A stretch of DNA of 64,000 nt, taken from Spirosoma linguale DSM 74 (lineage in GTDB: Bacteria > Bacteroidota > Bacteroidia > Cytophagales > Spirosomataceae). A model generated the notes under the pieces. That model saw only the letters and a list, made by a program, of their open reading frames with translations. It was not told the origin of the DNA and did not search any database. Shown in pieces: positions 1 to 7,121 of this stretch; positions within the stretch are counted from its first letter, which is position 1, and the number at the start of each line of letters is the position of its first letter. Where the stretch lies: positions 4,993,001 to 5,057,000 of the forward strand of contig CP001769.1 in the NCBI GenBank assembly GCA_000024525.1. The letters are read 5' to 3'. Made by a program: the position numbers and the translations under genes.

Positions 1-1434
1 GCCGACCGCTTCATGGCACCTACGAAACCCGATTCCTGGACGGGCGTTCGCTCGTCGATGACGTACGGGCCGGTTTGCCCAATGGACGTGACCACGACCA
101 CCTTCGATGAGATTGAATTCCCCTTTCAACACAATTGGGGCTATACCAACGAAAACTGCCTGAGCCTGAACGTCTGGACGCCCGAGATCAACACTAGTAA
201 AAAAAGCCGCCCTGTTATGGTCTGGCTGCACGGGGGCGGCTTTACGGCCGGTTCATCGGTGGAGCTTCCGTCGTACGATGGCGAGAACCTGACCAAAAAA
301 GGAGATGTGGTTGTCGTTACGGTCAATCACCGCTTAAACGTGCTGGGTTTCCTGGACTTGTCAGCTTACGGCGATAAGTATAAAAACTCTGCCAATGCGG
401 GTCTGATGGATTTAGTATCGGCCTTGCAGTGGGTCCAGCAGAATATCGCCCAGTTCGGGGGTGACCCCGGCAACGTAACCATCTTCGGCCAGTCGGGCGG
501 GGGCGGTAAAGTGACCAGCCTCATGAATGCCCCTTCGGCCAAAGGGCTGTTTCATAAAGCCATCGTTCAAAGCGGAAGCTACATCACCCGCTTCGCCGAA
601 ACCGACCTGACCAGAAAGGTAAGTGCGGCCCTGCTCGATGAGCTAAATTTGAAAACCAATCAGATCGATTCCCTGCAAAAAATGCCATACGAACGGCTGA
701 ATGCGGCCAGCAAAAAAGCGATTCGTAAAGTAGCCGACCAGTTGAAAGCCGACGGAAAATCAATCGACGGACTGGGCTGGGGACCGGTTCATGATGGAAG
801 CTTTTTGCCGAATCAACCCAACGAACCAGCTGCAATAGCCCTCTCGAAGTCAATTCCGCTGCTCGTAGGATCGACCAAGAATGAGTTCACCCCCTTCAAT
901 CCGAGCACCCGTGGCCTGACGATGGAAGGGGCGAAAGCCAATCTCCAGAAAAAGTACGGCGACAAAGCCGATACGTACATGGCAGCGGTCAAAAAGGCGT
1001 ACCCGGAAACGGTCAAACCGTCTGATTACACGGATATCGACGTCAACTTTCGGCCGCTAACAATTCAACAGGCCAATGCGAAAGCCATTCCGGGGGCTGC
1101 TCCTGTGTATATGTATCTGTTTACCTGGCAGTCGCCCGTGCTGGATGGTATCTACAAATCCATGCACTGTATGGAAATCCCTTTTGTGTTCGATAATATC
1201 GACCGCTGTGAAGAAATGACGGGGGGTGGCAAAGCCGCGCATACGCTGGCCGACAAGATGAGCCGTGCCTGGATTGCGTTTGCCAGAACGGGCAACCCAA
1301 ACCATAAAGGCTTGCCAGCCTGGCCGGCCTACACGCCTGATAATGGGGCGACCATGATTCTCGACAATACAAACCAGGTGAAAAGCCATCCGGATAAAGA
1401 GCTGCTACAGATCGCTACGGGCAAAACGATGTAA
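1..1434 (+). CDS. Type B carboxylesterase, 5'-truncated by window start
   Basis: Serine hydrolase of the carboxylesterase type B family, which cleaves carboxylic esters. The frame is open from base 1, and the first residues (ADRFMAPTKP) match the family region that normally follows a signal peptide and about 40-60 residues, so the true start lies upstream. The oxyanion-hole stretch WLHGGGF is visible. The nucleophile elbow reads GQSGG with Ser encoded at 493-495; the family more often has GESAGG. The acid is probably the Glu in STKNEF and the base the His in SMHCMEIPFVF. The C-terminal WPAY block is typical. Substrate cannot be told. A terminator follows directly, so it is not co-transcribed with the transporter downstream. 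Confidence 0.9.
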   Translation, partial: ADRFMAPTKPDSWTGVRSSMTYGPVCPMDVTTTTFDEIEFPFQHNWGYTNENCLSLNVWTPEINTSKKSRPVMVWLHGGGFTAGSSVELPSYDGENLTKKGDVVVVTVNHRLNVLGFLDLSAYGDKYKNSANAGLMDLVSALQWVQQNIAQFGGDPGNVTIFGQSGGGGKVTSLMNAPSAKGLFHKAIVQSGSYITRFAETDLTRKVSAALLDELNLKTNQIDSLQKMPYERLNAASKKAIRKVADQLKADGKSIDGLGWGPVHDGSFLPNQPNEPAAIALSKSIPLLVGSTKNEFTPFNPSTRGLTMEGAKANLQKKYGDKADTYMAAVKKAYPETVKPSDYTDIDVNFRPLTIQQANAKAIPGAAPVYMYLFTWQSPVLDGIYKSMHCMEIPFVFDNIDRCEEMTGGGKAAHTLADKMSRAWIAFARTGNPNHKGLPAWPAYTPDNGATMILDNTNQVKSHPDKELLQIATGKTM

Positions 1435-1443
1435 AAGAGTCTT

Positions 1444-1499
1444 AACAGGCTTTTTGTAATGGCACCGGCCACCCGGCCCAACAAAAAGCCTGTTTTTTC
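1444..1499 (+). terminator. Rho-independent terminator after the carboxylesterase
   Basis: A 14-bp perfect stem (aacaggctttttgt at 1444-1457 pairing with 1481-1494) is followed by a T run. It separates the esterase from the transporter operon starting at 1534. Confidence 0.8.
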
Positions 1500-1533
1500 C
1501 TGTTAAAAATAACCTTACCTACCTAACTGCCCC

Positions 1534-2829
1534 ATGCTTTCGTTACTTGGCTTTGCCACCATTGCCGTTTTTCTGGTGTTGATTATCACCAAACGATTGT
1601 CTGTCATTACGGCGCTGGTGCTGGTGCCAGTCATCATGGGTTTCCTGGCGGGATTCAGCCCGAAGGAACTGGGTGAGATGATTCTGGCGGGTATCAAGCA
1701 GGTGGCACCGACGGGTATTCTGCTCATGTTTGCCGTGCTGTATTTTGGTACCATGCTCGATGTGGGCCTGTTCGACCCAATCATCTCGGCCATCATCCGC
1801 TTCGTGAAGGGTGATCCACTGAAGGTTATTCTGGGAACGGCGGTACTGACCATGATCGTCCACCTTGACGGTGACGGTACGGCGACGTTCATGATCGTGA
1901 TGTCGGCGTTTTTGCCGATCTACAAACAGCTGGGTATCAACCGGCTGATCCTGACGGGAATCGTGGCGCTGAGCGTAGGGCCTATGCACCTGGTGCCCTG
2001 GTCAGGAACCTCGGCGCGGGCAATCTCGACACTAAAAACGGACGCCACGCAGTTATTCAATCCCAATGTACCGGCCATTGTAGCCGGTATTGGCTGGGTA
2101 CTTTTGGTAGCTTACTGGTTCGGCCTGAACGAGCGAAAACGTCTGGGTGTTAGTGAGCTGAACTACGTGCATCGGGAAAGTCTCACCGACGAACAGCGTC
2201 AGTTTCGCCGTCCGCGCTTATTCTGGGTCAACGCCGTGCTGACGGTTGGGTTAATTACTACGCTTATGAAAGGCTGGGTTCCGGCACCGGCCCTGTTTAT
2301 TTCGGCGGCTATTGTCGCACTGCTGATCAATTACCCTCGTTTGCCCGATCAACAGAAAGTGCTCCGAAGCCACGGCAACAACATTTTTATGGTGTCGAGT
2401 ATGATCTTTGCGGCCGGTGTGTTTTCGGGCATCCTGACCGGTGGTAAGATGATCGACGCGATGGCAACGTCGGTCGTTTCGCTGATTCCGCAGCAACACG
2501 CAGCCTGGCTCCCCACGCTGACGGCCATCACCAGCATGCCTGCCAGTCTGCTCTTTACGCCCGATGCTTATTATTTCGGCGTTGTTCCTATCCTGAGCCA
2601 GACCGCCACGCAGTTCGGCATCGACCCGCTGGAAATTGGCCGGGCTGCGTTGCTGGGCCAGATGACGGTCGGTTTTCCGGTTAGTCCGCTCACAGCCTCC
2701 ACTTTTCTGCTGGTTGGTCTGGCCGACGTGGATTTGGGCGATCATCAGAAATTTATTCTTAAATGGGCTTTCGGCACAACCGTCGTTATGACGCTGGCGG
2801 CCCTGTTAACCGGCTCTATTCACGTATGA
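1534..2829 (+). CDS. CitMHS-family (citrate-metal:H+ symporter-like) transporter
   Basis: Integral inner-membrane carboxylate transporter of 431 residues with about 11-12 hydrophobic segments. Family CitMHS imports citrate or related acids as metal complexes with protons. The conserved block HLDGDGTATFMI (around residues 110-121) and the PWSGTSARAI block (around residue 160) support the family and look like substrate or ion-site loops. The stop TGA overlaps the ATG of the next gene (ATGA at 2826-2829), so transporter and AtuA-like protein are translationally coupled. Context suggests import of an organic acid that the two downstream proteins process. The real substrate may not be citrate. Confidence 0.85.
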   Translation: MLSLLGFATIAVFLVLIITKRLSVITALVLVPVIMGFLAGFSPKELGEMILAGIKQVAPTGILLMFAVLYFGTMLDVGLFDPIISAIIRFVKGDPLKVILGTAVLTMIVHLDGDGTATFMIVMSAFLPIYKQLGINRLILTGIVALSVGPMHLVPWSGTSARAISTLKTDATQLFNPNVPAIVAGIGWVLLVAYWFGLNERKRLGVSELNYVHRESLTDEQRQFRRPRLFWVNAVLTVGLITTLMKGWVPAPALFISAAIVALLINYPRLPDQQKVLRSHGNNIFMVSSMIFAAGVFSGILTGGKMIDAMATSVVSLIPQQHAAWLPTLTAITSMPASLLFTPDAYYFGVVPILSQTATQFGIDPLEIGRAALLGQMTVGFPVSPLTASTFLLVGLADVDLGDHQKFILKWAFGTTVVMTLAALLTGSIHV

Positions 2830-4163
2830 AAACGTCCGTTCGACTTGGCTGCGGGGCTGGCTTCTCCGGCGACCGGCTCGAACCTGCCCTCGTGCTGGTG
2901 CAGCAGGGCGAGCTAGATTATCTGGTGCTGGAATGTCTGGCCGAACGCACTATTGCACTGGCGCAAAAACGGAAACGGCAGGATGCCTCGCTGGGCTACG
3001 ACCCGCTGCTGGAGCGCCGAATCGAAAGCCTGCTACCGCACTTGCTGAAAAAGAAGGTACGCCTGATTACCAACATGGGCGCGGCTAATCCCCTGGCGGC
3101 AGCCCAGAAAATTATTGACATTGCCCAACGGCTATCGCTCTCGGTAACGGTGGCGGCTGTCTCCGGCGACGATGTGTTCAGCCTGCTTTCGGGTAGCGAA
3201 ACGGCCCTGGAAACCGGCGGGCCGCTGTCCGGTTCGGGGCCGCTGGTATCGGCCAATGCGTACATGGGTATCGACGCTATTCTACCGGCGCTGGCTACCT
3301 CGGCGGATATTATCATTACCGGCCGCGTGGCCGACCCGTCGCTGTTTCTGGCCCCGCTGGTGCATGAGTTTGGCTGGCCGCTGGACGATTTTGACCAGTT
3401 GGGACAGGGTACCATTATTGGGCATCTGCTGGAATGCGCCGGTCAGCTTACGGGCGGGTACTTCGCCGATCCCGGTATGGATGTACCCGGCCGCAAAGAC
3501 GTACCCGACATGGCGCATCTGGGCCACCCATTCGCCGATGTGTCGCCGGATGGCACGGCCATTTTCGGTAAAGTTGCCGGTACGGGTGGGGTATTGAGTC
3601 TGGCCACCGCCAAAGAGCAATTACTCTATGAAGTGATGGACCCCAGCCGCTACATTACCCCCGACGTTGTAGCCGATTTTACGCAGGTACGGCTGGCCCA
3701 AACAGACACCGATCAGGTACGCGCTTGGGGCGGACGGGGCAACATTCGACCCAATGCCCTGAAAGTCAGTGTGGGCTACGAAGCCGGTTTTATTGGTGAG
3801 GGAGAGATTTCGTATGCCGGTTCAAACGCCCTCAACCGGGCCAAACTGGCCGGAGCCATCATTCAGGAGCGATTGCAGGACCGATTCACCGATCTACGCA
3901 TCGACTACATCGGCAGTACCTCGGTGCATCGAACCAGCTTTGGTCAGTATCCGGACCCCTACGAAATCCGGCTGCGGGTGGCTGGGAAAGCCACAACAGC
4001 GCAACAGGCCGCTTTAGTTGGCGAAGAAGTCGAAGCCCTTTACACCAATGGTCCGGCGGGCGGGGGCGGTGCCCGTAAATATGTCCACGAACTAGTAGGA
4101 ATTGTCTCAACGCTCATAGACCGCCATCAACTTACACCACAGGTAACACTCTTTCACGCATGA
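2826..4163 (+). CDS. AtuA-family (DUF1446) protein
   Basis: A 445-residue soluble protein of the acyclic terpene utilisation AtuA/DUF1446 family. I chose the ATG at 2826 that overlaps the transporter stop; an in-frame extension to 2763 would run through the transporter gene. The N-terminus MKTSVRLGCGAGFSGDRLEP, the SDPSLFLAPL-like block (here ADPSLFLAPL) and the GPAGGGGARKYVHELVG end are characteristic. In Pseudomonas AtuA is needed for citronellol/geraniol breakdown, but its reaction is not established and many homologues sit with organic-acid transporters. It overlaps the next gene by ATGA (4160-4163), so the three genes form one coupled operon. Confidence 0.85.
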   Translation: MKTSVRLGCGAGFSGDRLEPALVLVQQGELDYLVLECLAERTIALAQKRKRQDASLGYDPLLERRIESLLPHLLKKKVRLITNMGAANPLAAAQKIIDIAQRLSLSVTVAAVSGDDVFSLLSGSETALETGGPLSGSGPLVSANAYMGIDAILPALATSADIIITGRVADPSLFLAPLVHEFGWPLDDFDQLGQGTIIGHLLECAGQLTGGYFADPGMDVPGRKDVPDMAHLGHPFADVSPDGTAIFGKVAGTGGVLSLATAKEQLLYEVMDPSRYITPDVVADFTQVRLAQTDTDQVRAWGGRGNIRPNALKVSVGYEAGFIGEGEISYAGSNALNRAKLAGAIIQERLQDRFTDLRIDYIGSTSVHRTSFGQYPDPYEIRLRVAGKATTAQQAALVGEEVEALYTNGPAGGGGARKYVHELVGIVSTLIDRHQLTPQVTLFHA

Positions 4164-4471
4164 TCATCAAGCTGTACGACATTGCCCACAGCCGGGCGGG
4201 CGATAAAGGCAATACGCTGACGCTCTCGCTCATTCCCTATATCGCCGACGATTATCCATTGTTATGCGCTCAGGTAACAGCCGAGGCCGTCAAACAGCAC
4301 CTGGCCGATATTGTATCGGGCGAGATCACGCGCTACGAATTACCCAATCTGCCCGCCCTTCAGTTCGTTTGCCAGCAGGCCCTAACCGGTGGCGTAACGA
4401 CCTCGCTCACGATGGACACCCACGGCAAAAGCCTGAGTTATGCGCTGCTGGAAATGTGTATAGAAGGATAA
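4160..4471 (+). CDS. Small AtuA-partner protein (AtuA-like ferredoxin-fold domain)
   Basis: A 103-residue protein resembling the small domain that is often fused to, or encoded next to, AtuA/DUF1446 proteins. The N-terminal IAHSRAGDKGNTLTLSLIPY block is diagnostic of this family; the rest is a compact alpha/beta sequence. Its ATG overlaps the AtuA-like stop. Separate chains here correspond to the two-domain fusions seen in other bacteria, so the two proteins probably form a complex. Catalytic role unknown. Confidence 0.8.
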   Translation: MIIKLYDIAHSRAGDKGNTLTLSLIPYIADDYPLLCAQVTAEAVKQHLADIVSGEITRYELPNLPALQFVCQQALTGGVTTSLTMDTHGKSLSYALLEMCIEG

Positions 4472-4978
4472 CAGTGGACTGGCAATTGAGCATACGTTTT
4501 ATAAAGAATGCGCAACAGGTAAACGCGGAAGATAAACTCGACTTATACAAGTTAGCCCGGCTAACAAACCCAGGTTAGTAAAGAGTCAAACTGGAAGAGT
4601 ATTAGTTAAAATTACCCAATGCCGGTGGCTTATTCACTGCAGGTTTTTTGGCCACTCCAGCGGCCCTTTTCTCACAGGATGTCAGGCCGAAAATTTGAGG
4701 TAGAGGGCGAAGTTGATTCTATCCGCTCCTGGCTTGCTACTGTGGTAGGTATGAACATCTCCACTGCTCTTTTCAGACTCTACTAACACGCAGGTAACCA
4801 CCGATATCGATTCATGTAGAGACACTTAATCGCATTTCAGTGCGCTTAGATTCGCTCGCTAACCCTGTGGTAAACTAGCCGAAAGAGGACCGTTACCTTA
4901 CTTATTTACGTATCGGCATACATCTATTCCACGAAACGTCTTAATGCCACGAAGCAATTTATTTCCGTGTGCATATCG
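4472..4978. other. Intergenic stretch without a supported gene
   Basis: About 500 bp between the AtuA operon and the first receiver gene. I see no convincing ORF, tRNA or long hairpin. The 3' half is AT-richer and probably carries the promoter of the receiver gene. Confidence 0.5.
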
Positions 4979-5419
4979 ATGAGTCAGGATCAACAAAAGA
5001 ATTGGATGATGGTGGTGGAAGATCAGGTGGATGCCTGGTTATTGCTGAAAGGAGCTTTAAGGCGAACGTTACCACATGTATTGACGGTCGACGCCAGTAA
5101 TGGCCCAACGGCGCTGAGTTATCTGCATGGTTGTCTGGTAGAACGTCGGCCGTTACCTCGTATGATCCTGATGGATTTATACATGCCTGCTCTGGAAGAT
5201 GGATTGAAGTTGCTTCATACGCTTAAAGAACCGGCTTCTGCCTACAGCCATTTACCCGTTGTTGTCATGAGTTCGTCAACGGACCCCCGCGATCGCCAGC
5301 ATGTAACCCAGCGCGGAAGCAGTTACCTGACTAAGCCGCTTTCCTATTCGGATTGGGACTCCTTTATGGCCAGTATAGATCGTCACTGGAACGAAAGCTT
5401 AACTATTCCACCTGTTTGA
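4979..5419 (+). CDS. Single-domain response regulator (receiver only)
   Basis: Stand-alone CheY-like receiver of about 146 residues. Phospho-acceptor Asp is in MILMDLYMP, the switch Ser/Thr in VVMSSSTD and the conserved Lys in YLTKPLS. The acidic pocket reads VVEDQVDA, with a Glu-Asp pair in place of Asp-Asp. No output domain. I prefer ATG at 4979; a GTG at 4967 would add four residues. It is a close paralogue of the next gene (shared DLYxP, SSSTD, KPxSYxxW). Such receivers in Cytophagales usually lack an adjacent kinase, and none is seen here, so the partner is unknown. Confidence 0.88.
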   Translation: MSQDQQKNWMMVVEDQVDAWLLLKGALRRTLPHVLTVDASNGPTALSYLHGCLVERRPLPRMILMDLYMPALEDGLKLLHTLKEPASAYSHLPVVVMSSSTDPRDRQHVTQRGSSYLTKPLSYSDWDSFMASIDRHWNESLTIPPV

Positions 5420-5637
5420 TGGGCCAGCTCATAACGCCATGAGCAACAGCGACAGCATATATACCAGGGGCGAAACAACAACTGGCTAATGAATCAGACC
5501 AGCATGTATAGTAATCAGCCAAGACCCTGTTTTTGCCGGAAAACCTCCATCAGTGTATAAAGAAGATAACAAAGTTTTTAATCTATTGTCTGAGTGGATT
5601 GTTACATCAGTAATCGATTATAATCTCCCTTATACAT

Positions 5638-6120
5638 ATGAAAAGCAATAATGAACAAGTAAAAATCAAAGCTAATTTCAATCTGGCAAAAGTGCTTGTT
5701 GTTGATGATAGCGATGATCACTGGCATCTGATACAGAAAGCCTTGAAAACATGCCTTCCGGAGGTAGCATCGGTTCGGGCATCCACTCCGGAACAGGCAC
5801 TTGCAATGCTGAAGGAGTGGGAAACTCAGGAGTGGGAATTACCTAAGCAGATTTTACTGGACCTGTATCTACCCGACCGGAAAGATGGCTGGAGGATACT
5901 TAAGCAGATTAAAGCCATGCCCGCTCCGCTGAACCAAATCCCAATTGTCATGCTGAGTTCATCTACAGATAATTATGATATTCTGGATGCCTATCAGCTT
6001 GGCGTTTCGTCGTATCTGGTGAAGCCCGGCAGCTATGAAGAATGGCTGGCTTACTTCCAGGAATTAAGGGCTTACTGGTGGGAAACCACTACATTACCCC
6101 CCTTACAGTTTACGGTGTAG
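5638..6120 (+). CDS. Single-domain response regulator, paralogue of the preceding gene
   Basis: 160-residue receiver protein with a short N-terminal extension. Acidic pocket VVDDSDDHW, phospho-acceptor Asp in ILLDLYLP, Ser in VMLSSSTD and Lys in YLVKPGSYEEW. The loop after the phosphorylation site (DRKDGWRIL) and the C-terminal WETTTLPP match the upstream paralogue (NESLTIPP), indicating tandem duplication. About 220 bp separate the two, the last 60 AT-rich, so it may have its own promoter. A 13-bp stem hairpin follows. Confidence 0.9.
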   Translation: MKSNNEQVKIKANFNLAKVLVVDDSDDHWHLIQKALKTCLPEVASVRASTPEQALAMLKEWETQEWELPKQILLDLYLPDRKDGWRILKQIKAMPAPLNQIPIVMLSSSTDNYDILDAYQLGVSSYLVKPGSYEEWLAYFQELRAYWWETTTLPPLQFTV

Positions 6121-6201
6121 GCAGATAAATGGCACTAACTCGCTGTTTATAAGTACAATTAACTATTTCTCTATCGGTCATCTTCACGCCCGATAGACAT
6201 G

Positions 6202-6245
6202 GAGTAAGGCAACGTTTCTTCCCAGTCGTTACCGTTGCCTTACTC
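6202..6245 (+). terminator. Hairpin after the receiver gene
   Basis: Perfect 13-bp inverted repeat gagtaaggcaacg (6202-6214) with its complement at 6233-6245, loop of 18 nt, no T run. Placed 80 bp after the receiver stop, so a terminator or RNA-stabilising stem is likely. Confidence 0.5.
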
Positions 6246-6313
6246 ACTACAACTACGGTCGGCCATGTACACCATTCAGGTTGTTGAACCATAAAATTTG
6301 ACTCAACAGATTT

Positions 6314-6862
6314 ATGGAGTTTACCCATGGCCAGCCTAGGTCGGATCAGGACGGGCCGTCCAGCATGGCCCGTATCGTTGACCGAAATATTAAAGCCCTG
6401 CTGGCACGTCGGCAAGCCGAGCAGGAAAACCGAAATACATCGAATAAACTAGCCGACCGGGTTACCAATTTTGCCGGAAGCTTACAATCCGTCTGGATTC
6501 ATCTGGCGATTTTTGGCGGTTGGATTGTCTGGAATATGGGCTGGCTGGGCCTGTCGCCATTCGACCCCTCGCTGGTGGTACTGGCTATGGTAGCTTCGGT
6601 AGAATCCATCTTCCTGTCTACGTTTGTGCTGATCAGCCAGAACCGAATGGCCACTCTGGCCGACAAACGCGCCGATCTCGACTTACAGGTGAGCCTCCTG
6701 GCCGAACACGAAATTACAAGGCTGGTGATACTGGTCACAGAAATAGCGAAGAAGATGGACATTGCCGCTGCCGATGACCCCGAAATGCAGGAGTTGGCTC
6801 AGGACATACATCCGGAGAAGGTGCTGGATACCCTGGAACGCCACGAAAAAGAGGCCCGTTAA
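6314..6862 (+). CDS. DUF1003 inner-membrane protein
   Basis: 182 residues. The DUF1003 core begins near residue 40 (LADRVTNFAGSLQSVWIHLAIFG) and includes two transmembrane segments (about 57-75 and 85-105) and the signature FLSTFVLISQNRMATLADKRADLDLQ. A C-terminal amphipathic, probably coiled-coil region (LLAEHEITRLVILVTEIAKKMDI) follows. Function of the family is unknown. It ends 260 bp before cphA and reads in the same direction, but nothing ties it to cyanophycin. Confidence 0.85.
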   Translation: MEFTHGQPRSDQDGPSSMARIVDRNIKALLARRQAEQENRNTSNKLADRVTNFAGSLQSVWIHLAIFGGWIVWNMGWLGLSPFDPSLVVLAMVASVESIFLSTFVLISQNRMATLADKRADLDLQVSLLAEHEITRLVILVTEIAKKMDIAAADDPEMQELAQDIHPEKVLDTLERHEKEAR

Positions 6863-7121
6863 GTTCCCTAATACTTAACTAAACAAGGCCATGTATCCGT
6901 AACCTTCTGTTACCAGACGAGGACAACCATATTCTCATTGTCAAATTTAATCTACAAACATTTCAATTATTTACCCGTTTCAATGGCGTGTAAGCTTAAA
7001 TGAGCCATAGATTGAACAGCTAGCCAGTTCAAATCAAAGCAGTCGAAAGACACGTAGGCAAGCACAAGTTCCACAGTAAGTCATACAAGCGGTTCCGTTA
7101 TAAACGACGGCCAACTCAACC

